NCBI GenBank assembly: GCA_964604565.1
Contig: CAZRZN010000091.1
Location: 1 to 14,810, forward strand
Source of the DNA: CAZRZN01 sp964604565
GTDB lineage: Bacteria > Pseudomonadota > Alphaproteobacteria > Rhodobacterales > Rhodobacteraceae
Length of the DNA: 14,810 bases
Reading direction: 5' to 3'
The notes beneath the pieces were generated by a model. The model searched no databases. It had not been told where the DNA came from and saw only the letters and a program-made list of their open reading frames with translations. The stretch's first letter is position 1; each line of letters begins with the position of its first letter. The translations under genes were made by a program, and so were the position numbers. Positions 8,138 through 14,318 of the stretch are shown piece by piece.

Positions 8138-9043
8138 ATGGACTGGGACAAGCTTCGAATATTTCATGCTGTTGCTGACGCAGGCAGCCTTACGCATGCT
8201 GGTGATGCCCTGCATCTGTCGCAGTCCGCCGTATCGCGCCAGATCCGCGCGCTGGAAGAATCGCTCAACACGACGTTGTTTCATCGCCACGCACGCGGCC
8301 TGATCCTGACCGAACAGGGCGAACTTCTGTTCGACGCCACCACCGCCATGATCAAGCGGATCGACGCCGCGACGGCACGCATCCGAGACAGCGAAGAAGA
8401 AGTATTCGGCAAGCTGCGCGTCACCACCACTTATGGGTTCGGCGCGCTGTGGCTGGCCCCGCGCCTGACAAAATTATACGAAAAATATCCGGAACTTAAC
8501 ATCGACCTCATGCTGGAAGAACGCGTCCTCGACCTCCCCATGCGCGAGGCAGACGTGGCCATTCGCATGAAAGAGCCAAGTCAGGCCGATCTGATCCGAA
8601 AGCGCCTGATGAGCGTGCGTATGCGGCTTTACGGTTCGCCCGAATATCTTGCCGCCAACGGCGAGCCGCAGCGTCTGGAAGACATGCAGAAGCACCGGTT
8701 GATCTGTCAGAATCCAAGCTCTGCCCAGGTGGGTGCGGGCAAGGCATTGGTGCAGCACCTTCTGACCTATGAAATGCCCGCCACGCTGACCGTGAACAAC
8801 TATTTCGGCGTCTTGCAGGCGGTCATCTCGAACCTCGGAATCGGCGTGCTGCCGGACTATATCATCGAGGATTTCCCACGGATCGTGCGGGTTCTGCCGG
8901 AGGTGGAATCAGTCGAGGTGCCTGTTTTCCTCGCCTATCCCGAAGAACTGAGACAATCCAAGCGGGTCGGAGCCTTCCGCGATTTCGTGCAGGAGGAGAT
9001 CATCGCGCATCGCCGGCAAATCCGGGCGTTGGCCGTCGATTGA
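8138..9043 (+). CDS. LysR-family transcriptional regulator, LsrB/VtlR-like
   Basis: The 301-residue protein has the LysR winged helix-turn-helix at residues 1-60 (MDWDKLRIFHAV, then LHLSQSAVSRQIRALE, LFHRHARG, LTEQGE), followed by a linker helix and the two-lobed effector domain to the end. The N-terminal wording closely matches, from memory, the LsrB (Sinorhizobium) and VtlR (Brucella) group of alphaproteobacterial regulators, linked there to envelope, redox and small-RNA control. Only one cysteine (C190) is present, so a disulfide-switch within one subunit is not possible. The start at 8138 is preferred over 8108 because a TATAAT hexamer overlaps the latter, and AAGGG lies ten bases ahead of 8138. 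It diverges from the oxidoreductase gene, with a T-N11-A dyad between them. A candidate sRNA gene follows on the same strand. LysR membership is certain; the subgroup is likely. Confidence 0.95.
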   Translation: MDWDKLRIFHAVADAGSLTHAGDALHLSQSAVSRQIRALEESLNTTLFHRHARGLILTEQGELLFDATTAMIKRIDAATARIRDSEEEVFGKLRVTTTYGFGALWLAPRLTKLYEKYPELNIDLMLEERVLDLPMREADVAIRMKEPSQADLIRKRLMSVRMRLYGSPEYLAANGEPQRLEDMQKHRLICQNPSSAQVGAGKALVQHLLTYEMPATLTVNNYFGVLQAVISNLGIGVLPDYIIEDFPRIVRVLPEVESVEVPVFLAYPEELRQSKRVGAFRDFVQEEIIAHRRQIRALAVD

Positions 9044-9046
9044 ACT

Positions 9047-9068
9047 CGCGTCATACGAGAGTGACGCG
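9047..9068 (+). repeat. Inverted repeat just after the lysR stop
   Basis: CGCGTCA (9047-9053) and TGACGCG (9062-9068) form a perfect 7 bp stem around an 8-base loop, three bases beyond the lysR stop. No T-run follows. It may be an mRNA 3'-end hairpin, or part of a double operator with the dyad at 9073-9093. Confidence 0.45.
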
Positions 9069-9072
9069 GTGT

Positions 9073-9099
9073 GGTATGCACGTCACGCATACCGGTTTT
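9073..9099 (+). terminator. Dyad after lysR: terminator-like and T-N11-A operator-like
   Basis: GGTATGC (9073-9079) and GCATACC (9087-9093) are perfect inverted repeats with a 7-base loop, followed by GGTTTT. As RNA this could end lysR transcription. As DNA, T9077 and A9089 are separated by 11 bases, the LysR-box rule. Its centre lies about 75 bases ahead of the predicted start of the sRNA, in the range where LysR activators often bind. The sequence alone cannot choose between the two readings. Confidence 0.5.
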
Positions 9100-9123
9100 G
9101 CATCCGCAGCGGCCTGTTTTTGG

Positions 9124-9151
9124 TTGAACGAGGCAATGTTGATGACATATT
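9124..9151 (+). promoter_or_regulatory. Predicted sigma-70 promoter of the sRNA gene
   Basis: TTGAAC (9124-9129) and CATATT (9146-9151) each match four of six consensus positions, and the spacer is 16 bp. A start seven bases downstream falls on A9158, exactly the first base of the sRNA's 5' hairpin. The moderate match would suit an activated promoter. Confidence 0.5.
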
Positions 9152-9157
9152 TGGCAT

Positions 9158-9241
9158 ATGAACGATGAAGCGCCCGATGGTGGTTCATCTTCATACCTCC
9201 CTGTTGGACTACGGCCGAGCTTTGAGCTCGGCCTTTTTTTT
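9158..9241 (+). ncRNA. Candidate trans-acting sRNA with anti-Shine-Dalgarno CCUCCC (AbcR-like architecture)
   Basis: This stretch of about 84 bases has three ordered parts. The first is a 5' hairpin, in which ATGAACGATGAA (9158-9169) pairs with TTCATCTTCAT (9184-9194) over 11 bp with one bulged C. The second is an unpaired segment, 9195-9212, holding CCTCCC at 9196-9201. The third is a Rho-independent terminator at 9213-9241. CCUCCC mimics the 3' end of 16S rRNA and is the type of seed by which sRNAs such as AbcR in Rhizobiales and the CcsR group in Rhodobacter contact mRNA. A promoter fits the 5' end. It lies 115 bases beyond the stop of an LsrB/VtlR-like gene, the neighbour of abcR genes in Rhizobiales. 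I cannot confirm homology to any named RNA family; architecture and position are the evidence. Confidence 0.75.
9213..9241 (+). terminator. Strong Rho-independent terminator of the sRNA
   Basis: GGCCGAGCT and AGCTCGGCC form a perfect 9 bp GC-rich stem with a TTG loop, followed directly by eight T (9234-9241). This is a textbook intrinsic terminator on the plus strand. Confidence 0.93.
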
Positions 9242-9542
9242 GCCACGAAACCATTTTCATCTTTGAAGCGGGTGCAGGCAAAATGGGAGCCCGCCAGGGA
9301 TCATGTTCCTGACTCTGCTGGAAAAGACGCGTTATGCCAGAGCACAGTTGCCTCGTGGCGGTGCCAAACCGTGACTTGGTCACCACGACTACATTCAAAG
9401 ACAAAAATGCGGAGGGGATTCGCGCACCGATTTGGAGGTAAGGCAGGACACGCTTCCGCCGCGAGCCTCTGGTGCATGCTGGATTGGTAGGGTCTTGTCG
9501 TCGGCGACCTCAAACCTTGTGTTTTCAAGTCCAGCCAATAAA
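9242..9542. other. About 300 bp with no recognisable gene; several inverted repeats
   Basis: No credible coding frame is seen on either strand. Open frames here either cross the sRNA terminator or start inside the hairpin at 9546-9581. Weak structure is present: CAGGGA/TTCCTG near 9295-9312, GTGAC-TTG-GTCAC near 9370-9382, GCACC (9424-9428) with GGTGC (9471-9475), and CTGGATT (9479-9485) with AGTCCAG (9528-9534). Part of it may be a structured RNA or the decayed remnant of a gene. I cannot assign it. Confidence 0.3.
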
Positions 9543-9584
9543 GGGGAAGACGCCGCATGCGGGCGTTCATGCGGCGTCTTCTCC
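9543..9584 (-). terminator. Hairpin terminator of the 55-aa protein gene
   Basis: GAAGACGCCGCATG (9546-9559) and CATGCGGCGTCTTC (9568-9581) form a perfect 14 bp stem with an 8-base loop, 19 bases beyond the stop codon at 9601. On the minus strand CCCCTTTATT follows, a weak T-rich tail. On the plus strand no T-run follows, so it serves the minus-strand gene. Confidence 0.75.
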
Positions 9585-9600
9585 GGATTCCTGCCGGTGT

Positions 9601-9768
9601 TTACGATTTGATGTCGAGCAGCCCACGCTCTTGCATGCCGTCGCGCGATAGCGAAGATTTGGGCAGTTTCGCCTTGCGCCGCTTTTCTGTCGCGAGAACG
9701 CTGAGGTAGGCGAACACCGCCACAAAACCCAAAGTGCCGAAAGTCAGAATGCCAAGTCCGAAGTCCAT
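9601..9768 (-). CDS. 55-residue single-pass membrane microprotein
   Basis: A complete small frame runs from ATG at 9768 to TAA at 9601. The N-terminal half (MDFGLGILTFGTLGFVAVFA, then YLSVLA) is one hydrophobic helix at about residues 4-26. A basic patch follows (TEKRRKAK, 27-34), then a polar tail with SSLSRDGMQERGLLDIKS at its end. The positive residues after the helix predict an outside N-terminus and a cytoplasmic tail. AAAGGA lies eight bases ahead of the start, and a strong hairpin follows the stop, so the gene has its own signals at both ends. Direct repeats and an imperfect palindrome lie upstream at 9860-9891. I do not recognise the family. Such proteins can be small subunits or regulators of membrane complexes, but nothing here identifies a partner. 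Confidence 0.75.
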   Translation of the reverse strand: MDFGLGILTFGTLGFVAVFAYLSVLATEKRRKAKLPKSSLSRDGMQERGLLDIKS

Positions 9769-9859
9769 TTCATTTCCTTTCGTGTCTGGTTACGTCTCTT
9801 CTACGGACCGTCACAAAAGGCGGATCAAAAATTCATGATTTTTTCTTTTATTTATCAGT

Positions 9860-9891
9860 GGCATACAAAGGCATACCAAACAGTCAACTGT
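9860..9891. promoter_or_regulatory. Operator-like repeats upstream of the 55-aa gene
   Basis: GGCATAC occurs twice, at 9860-9866 and 9870-9876, one helical turn apart, followed by the inverted repeat ACAGT-CA-ACTGT at 9880-9891. On the minus strand TTGGTA and GATAAA with a 17 bp spacer form a possible promoter inside and just below this block. The half-site GCATACC (9871-9877) also occurs in the dyad at 9073-9093. A regulator-binding role is inferred. Confidence 0.4.
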
Positions 9892-9916
9892 CAGCTTTGG
9901 TTGTCACCCGCCCCGA

Positions 9917-10174
9917 TCAGGTGATGAGCACCACCACCGCAAGGAAAAAGACCGCCATCCCCAACAAGCCGAATTGCGCGGCGAAAAGGCTGAGAGCAAA
10001 CAGCAGTCCGAGCACGCCTGCGACGACGAGGCCCTGTGTGCGCAATGGCAGATTGTTGACCACCTGCTCGATGTCCTCGGCATCGCGTCCCGGCCAAAGG
10101 CCTGCGATCAAGGTCACGGTGACATCCCGGCACCTTCTTGCAAATGAAACGAGAAATCGCGAATCCGACGTCAT
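9917..10174 (-). CDS. Small two-helix membrane protein, 85 residues
   Basis: The N-terminal 45 residues are polar and basic (RFLVSFARRCRD, later AGLWPGRDAEDIEQVVNNLP), followed by two tightly spaced membrane helices at about 48-66 and 68-85. The protein ends inside the second helix (FFLAVVVLIT). The start at 10174 has a good GGAGG eight to nine bases ahead. Upstream on the minus strand, TTGTCG (10226-10221) and TATACA (10202-10197) with an 18 bp spacer make a plausible promoter giving a short leader. The gene diverges from purL across 123 bp and lies 148 bp ahead of the 55-aa gene on the same strand. I do not recognise a family. The frame is supported by the ribosome binding site and its clean membrane topology. 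Confidence 0.72.
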   Translation of the reverse strand: MTSDSRFLVSFARRCRDVTVTLIAGLWPGRDAEDIEQVVNNLPLRTQGLVVAGVLGLLFALSLFAAQFGLLGMAVFFLAVVVLIT

Positions 10175-10190
10175 GGTCCGGCCCTCCGTC

Positions 10191-10214
10191 TACAATTGTA
10201 TACCCGAAATATAC
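10191..10214. promoter_or_regulatory. Palindromes in the divergent gap ahead of purL
   Basis: TACAATTGTA (10191-10200) is a perfect 10 bp palindrome, and GTATA-N7-TATAC (10198-10214) overlaps it. They cover the predicted -10 of the 85-aa gene and could be an operator, but AT-rich promoter sequence alone may explain them. No convincing purL promoter is visible. Confidence 0.35.
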
Positions 10215-10297
10215 GTTTTCCGACAAAAAATGCGACCCCTTTTCCTGCGCAGACCCTTCGCGTAGAAACGGGGTCTGACCAGACACGGGGGAACAGG

Positions 10298-12457
10298 ATG
10301 CAGGAACCGGCCATCACCGAAGAGCTGATCGCTGCGCATGGGATCAGTCCGGACGAATACGCCGAGATCCTGCGCATCTTGAATCGCGAGCCGTCGTTTA
10401 CCGAACTCGGCATCTTTTCGGCGATGTGGAATGAACATTGTTCCTACAAATCGTCCAAGATTCACCTGCGCAAACTGCCCACCACCGGCCCGCAAGTGAT
10501 CTGCGGCCCCGGAGAAAACGCTGGTGTCGTGGATATCGGCGACGGGCAGGCCGTGGTTTTCAAGATGGAGAGCCACAACCATCCGTCCTACATCGAACCG
10601 TATCAAGGGGCGGCCACAGGCGTAGGTGGCATCCTGAGAGACGTCTTTACCATGGGCGCGCGCCCCATCGCGGCCATGAATGCCCTAAGCTTCGGCGAGA
10701 AAGATCATCCCAAGACACGCCAGTTGGTGCATGGCGTGGTCGAGGGCATTGGCGGTTACGGCAATGCATTTGGCGTGCCCACGGTGGGCGGCGAGGTGCG
10801 GTTTCACCCTGCCTACAACGGCAACTGCCTTGTGAATGCCTTTGCCGCCGGTCTCGCGGATGTGGACAAGATCTTTTACTCGGCGGCCAGCGGCGTCGGT
10901 CGTCCCGTTGTCTACCTTGGCGCCAAGACCGGCCGCGACGGAGTCGGGGGCGCGACCATGGCCTCCGCCGAGTTCGACCAGAGCATCGAGGAAAAGCGCC
11001 CGACCGTTCAGGTGGGCGACCCGTTCACCGAAAAAAGGCTGATGGAGGCCTGCCTCGAGCTGATGCAGACCGGCGCCGTCATTTCGATTCAGGACATGGG
11101 GGCCGCCGGGCTGACATGCTCCGCCGTGGAAATGGGGGACAAGGGGGGCCTTGGCATCCAGCTCGATCTTGAAAAGGTCCCGCAGCGCGAAACGGCGATG
11201 ACCGCCTACGAAATGATGCTGTCGGAATCGCAGGAGCGGATGCTGATGGTGCTGGATCCCACACGGGAGGCCGAAGCCAAGGCCGTGTTCGAGAAATGGG
11301 ACCTCGATTTTGCCATTGTCGGGGAAACAATCGCCGAGGACCGCTTTCTGATCCGCCACAATGGCGAGATCAAGGCCGATTTGCCCCTGTCCAAACTCAG
11401 TTCTTCGGCGCCGGAATACGACCGGCCATGGGAGCCTGCACCCGCCGCCCAACCACTTGAGGATGTGCCGCAAATCGACCCGATCGACGCGCTCAAGGCG
11501 TTGCTGCAAAGCCCCAATTACGGTTCCCGATCGTGGATCTACGAACAATATGACAGCCAGGTCATGGCCGACACCATGCGCATCCCCGGCTTTGGTGCCG
11601 GCGTGATCCGGGTCAACGGCACGGGCAAGAAGCTTGCCTTCACCTCTGACGTGACGCCGCGATACGTGCGCGCAAATCCGGTCGAGGGCGGCAAGCAGGC
11701 AGTCGCCGAAGCCTACCGGAACCTTTGCGCGGTGGGGGCCTTGCCGCTGGCGACGACCGACAACCTCAATTTCGGCAACCCCGAAAAGCCCGAGATCATG
11801 GGCCAGTTCGTTGGTGCCCTCGATGGGATCGGACAGGCCTGTATCGCGCTCGACATGCCGATCGTCTCGGGAAATGTATCGCTGTATAATGAGACGGACG
11901 GTCAGGGCATCCTCCCCACCCCCACCATCGGCGCGGTGGGCCTGATCGCCGCCGACGAAGAACCCATTCTGGGCTATGCCCGCGACGGGCATGTGGCCCT
12001 GCTGGTCGGAGAGACAAAGGGCCATCTGGGCCAATCCGCCCTGCTGTACGAGGTCTTCAACAGGGAGGACGGGGACGCCCCGGCCGTAGATCTGGAGGCT
12101 GAAAAGGCGGCCGGTGCGTTCATCCGTGCCCACCGCGAGTGGATCCGCTGCTGCACCGATCTGTCGGACGGCGGTCTGGCGTTGGCCGCCTATGAGATGG
12201 CTGCCGCCTCCGGTGTCGGCCTGCGCATCGACATCAAGGACACCGCCACCCTCTTTGGCGAGGATCAGGGCCGCTATCTGATTGCCTGCAGTTTCGACGC
12301 CGCAGAAGCATTGATGATCGCGGCGGGTCCGGCCGGAATACCGATCACCACAGTCGGCCGGTTCACCGGCAGCAAGCTGCGCTTTGGCCGCTCACGCGCA
12401 CCGCTGGCAGAATTGAAGGCCCTCTCCGAAGGCGCCTTGAGCAACCATTTCGGGTAA
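10298..12457 (+). CDS. purL: Phosphoribosylformylglycinamidine synthase subunit PurL (small type)
   Basis: PurL catalyses the ATP-dependent conversion of FGAR to FGAM in purine synthesis, using ammonia supplied by PurQ within a PurL-PurQ-PurS complex. The 719-residue length is that of the small form, which lacks the glutaminase domain, so purQ and purS are expected elsewhere. Motifs include the catalytic histidine H47 in NEHCSYKSS, ESHNHPS at 91-97, PYQGAATGVGG at 101-111, and later DMGAAGLTCSAVEM and CTDLSDGGLALAAYEM in the two repeated ATP-binding and PurM-like halves. The frame is open 34 codons further upstream, but the ATG at 10298 is chosen because GGGGGAA precedes it and the expected N-terminal sequence starts there. 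It appears intact. No terminator is visible after the stop. Confidence 0.97.
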   Translation: MQEPAITEELIAAHGISPDEYAEILRILNREPSFTELGIFSAMWNEHCSYKSSKIHLRKLPTTGPQVICGPGENAGVVDIGDGQAVVFKMESHNHPSYIEPYQGAATGVGGILRDVFTMGARPIAAMNALSFGEKDHPKTRQLVHGVVEGIGGYGNAFGVPTVGGEVRFHPAYNGNCLVNAFAAGLADVDKIFYSAASGVGRPVVYLGAKTGRDGVGGATMASAEFDQSIEEKRPTVQVGDPFTEKRLMEACLELMQTGAVISIQDMGAAGLTCSAVEMGDKGGLGIQLDLEKVPQRETAMTAYEMMLSESQERMLMVLDPTREAEAKAVFEKWDLDFAIVGETIAEDRFLIRHNGEIKADLPLSKLSSSAPEYDRPWEPAPAAQPLEDVPQIDPIDALKALLQSPNYGSRSWIYEQYDSQVMADTMRIPGFGAGVIRVNGTGKKLAFTSDVTPRYVRANPVEGGKQAVAEAYRNLCAVGALPLATTDNLNFGNPEKPEIMGQFVGALDGIGQACIALDMPIVSGNVSLYNETDGQGILPTPTIGAVGLIAADEEPILGYARDGHVALLVGETKGHLGQSALLYEVFNREDGDAPAVDLEAEKAAGAFIRAHREWIRCCTDLSDGGLALAAYEMAAASGVGLRIDIKDTATLFGEDQGRYLIACSFDAAEALMIAAGPAGIPITTVGRFTGSKLRFGRSRAPLAELKALSEGALSNHFG

Positions 12458-12556
12458 CCCCTCGGGCGGCCTGCTTGACGAAAATCAATGCAGGCCACGA
12501 CATGGCACGGGATGCTGCGGGACCGGGAGAACCCCGGATCGCGTAGGAGATGTGTC

Positions 12557-13399
12557 ATGCAAAATGCCATGCGGATCGCCCTGGTCGCACTGATGTGCAC
12601 CACATTCGGACTCTCTATCCGGGTCCAAGAGGCCAAGGCTGACGAAATCACCGATCTTGACAACATGTATGCGGCGATGGTGTCGCTGGAAGGCTACCTT
12701 CTCGAGGAGCAGCGCCGCGTGCGTGGCGTTCTGAACGCGGAGGACGCGTTACTGATACGTCTGCCCGATGGCACGATAACCGCCGTCCCGCGCGCGCAGG
12801 TGCGCGACGTCGCGGGCCAGGCCTTTGACTGGGCCACGCATTGGGACGTGCAATCGGCGCTGAGTCCCTTCCTGCCGGACAGGATCAACGCGATTCTGTC
12901 TCATCCGCTGGGCCGGGCGGGTGGCCGGATCGAAGCGGCGGACATGGCCGTTTCCGCATGGCGCGCGCGGCAGGGCCCCTTGCGCGATGCACTGGTTCAC
13001 GACCTTGGGCAGATCGAAGCCCGTCTTGAGGACGTGCGGACGATCGCCGCCGCGGCCATCGCCCAAAGAGACGCGCAGACCGCCGCGCGAGACCGCATTG
13101 GGGTCATCGATCTGCGCCCCTGCCTTGACCCGAACGACCCGGTCGACGGCGAAGCGCTGGTGGCTTCGATCGGCTATGGCGGCGCCAAATACCCCGCCAA
13201 GGGACCGTTCATATGTCTCGGACCAAACCGTTTCTTGTGGGATTCCGGCCATACGATGCGCGAGTTCCGCTGCAACAGCCCGACAGACTGCTTTCTCTAC
13301 AGCGAAATGGCCTACAAGACCGACAAACACCCCGAGACGGGCAACACGATCTACCGGCTCGAAGATCAGCGGACAAGCGTCACCTTTTTCTACAAGTGA
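12557..13399 (+). CDS. Secreted or periplasmic protein of unknown function, 280 residues
   Basis: The N-terminus (MQNAMRIALVALMCTTFGLS, cleavage likely after AKA at residue 28) is a Sec signal peptide; the cysteine at 14 is not in a lipobox. The next roughly 150 residues are helical and charged (MVSLEGYLLEEQRRVRGVL, then QIEARLEDVRTIAAAAIAQR), with coiled-coil character in the second stretch. A C-terminal domain begins near DLRPCLDP and holds four cysteines (RPCLDP, FICLGP, FRCNSPTDCF), suggesting two disulfides after export, and a WDSGHTMREF segment. The start at 12557 has AGGAGA ahead; an upstream ATG at 12488 would bury the signal peptide. It lies 99 bp downstream of purL and may share its transcript. 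I do not recognise the family. Confidence 0.85.
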   Translation: MQNAMRIALVALMCTTFGLSIRVQEAKADEITDLDNMYAAMVSLEGYLLEEQRRVRGVLNAEDALLIRLPDGTITAVPRAQVRDVAGQAFDWATHWDVQSALSPFLPDRINAILSHPLGRAGGRIEAADMAVSAWRARQGPLRDALVHDLGQIEARLEDVRTIAAAAIAQRDAQTAARDRIGVIDLRPCLDPNDPVDGEALVASIGYGGAKYPAKGPFICLGPNRFLWDSGHTMREFRCNSPTDCFLYSEMAYKTDKHPETGNTIYRLEDQRTSVTFFYK

Positions 13400-13402
13400 T
13401 CC

Positions 13403-13418
13403 GGCACGCTCCCGTGCC
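13403..13418 (+). terminator. Short hairpin after the secreted protein gene
   Basis: GGCACG-CTCC-CGTGCC is a perfect 6 bp stem with a 4-base loop starting three bases after the stop at 13399. No T-run follows, so termination would be weak at best. Confidence 0.4.
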
Positions 13419-13582
13419 CTTCCCGCTCCGCGATACGGCCGCGTGCGGGGTGAGACCGGGCAGCCAGCGCTTTGGGCACCGGCCTGATGGTCGCCTGAAT
13501 GTGTCCCGGTGAAATCCGGCCGGAGTGCAAAAACATTGCGCCAACGCTTTCCTTCGCCCCGACGCGCTACCATATCTTGTTC

Positions 13583-14269
13583 ATGTTGAAACTGACCCCG
13601 ATCCTGCTGGCCGTGGCATACGGCCTGATCATGTACCGCTTCTCGACCTGGCGCACGGGGCGGGAACTGGATGAACGATCGACGGAACTGGCGGATCCAA
13701 GGCTCAAACGCCTGACCGACAGGATGGCCGAGGCGCTGGATCTGCCGCGCATCCGGGTGAATATCTACGAAATCGACCCGATCAACGGATTGGCGGCGCC
13801 GGATGGCCGGATCTTCATCACGCGCGGATTTTATCGCAAATATCAGAACGGTGAGGTGAGCGCCGAGGAATTGGCCAGCGTGATTGCCCATGAAATGGGG
13901 CATGTCGCCTTGGGACATACGCGTCGCAGGATGATCGACTTCTCCGGTCAGAACGCGCTGCGCACAGCGCTGGCCATGATCCTGAGCCGTTTTCTCCCCG
14001 GCATCGGGGTCTATATTGCGAACGCGGTTGCCTCACTGCTGGCCGCGCGGCTGTCACGGTCCGACGAATATGAGGCCGATGCCTACGCCGCCGCCCTTCT
14101 GACGAAAGCGGGGATCGGTGTGGACGCGCAGAAATCGCTGTTCTCGAAACTTGAAGACCTGACAAAAAGCCGGGCTGGCGCGATGCCCGCATGGCTGATG
14201 TCCCACCCCAAGACCGAGGACCGCATCAAGGCCCTGACCGCGCTGGAAGAACGCTGGCAAAAAGTCTGA
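13583..14269 (+). CDS. M48-family zinc metalloprotease
   Basis: M48 proteases are zinc enzymes of the cell envelope involved in protein quality control (BepA, LoiP, HtpX branches). In this 228-residue protein the zinc motif HEMGH is at 103-107, with E104 catalytic and H103 and H107 as ligands. The third ligand is probably E164 in DEYEADAYA, and the conserved SHPKTEDRIKAL segment is at 207-218. An N-terminal hydrophobic stretch (residues 3-18) is a membrane anchor or uncleaved signal; a second hydrophobic stretch (142-156) follows the metal site. All catalytic residues are intact. The start at 13583 is chosen because MLKLTPILLAVAYG gives a clean N-terminal helix; the frame is open to 13499, and neither start has a clear ribosome binding site. 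No repeat (TPR) domain is present, so it is not BepA itself. Confidence 0.93.
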   Translation: MLKLTPILLAVAYGLIMYRFSTWRTGRELDERSTELADPRLKRLTDRMAEALDLPRIRVNIYEIDPINGLAAPDGRIFITRGFYRKYQNGEVSAEELASVIAHEMGHVALGHTRRRMIDFSGQNALRTALAMILSRFLPGIGVYIANAVASLLAARLSRSDEYEADAYAAALLTKAGIGVDAQKSLFSKLEDLTKSRAGAMPAWLMSHPKTEDRIKALTALEERWQKV

Positions 14270-14318
14270 GCGTCGCGGAGATTGCCTGTGGCGAGGATGT
14301 GAAACGGGTCGCATCGGA

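Noticed and set aside
9076..9168. 30-codon frame between lysR and the sRNA
   Set aside because: Its start lies inside the 9073-9093 dyad, it has no ribosome binding site, and it ends inside the sRNA 5' hairpin.
9158..9490. Plus-strand open frame of 110 codons beginning at the sRNA start
   Set aside because: It would have to read through a perfect intrinsic terminator, has no ribosome binding site and no protein-like pattern.
9479..9534. tRNA-like segment with a 7 bp end stem (CTGGATT/AGTCCAG) and TTCAAGT
   Set aside because: Only 56 bases long, with no T-arm or anticodon arm in the right place; not a tRNA.
9832..9849. AT-rich near-palindrome around TCATGA
   Set aside because: One mismatch, only A-T pairs outside the centre; too weak for a terminator and expected by chance in AT-rich promoter DNA.
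10685..12133. Minus-strand open frame of 482 codons
   Set aside because: It is the antisense of purL, which is motif-complete on the plus strand.
12749..13918. Minus-strand open frame of 389 codons
   Set aside because: It runs antisense across the secreted protein and M48 genes, both of which have signal or catalytic motifs on the plus strand.
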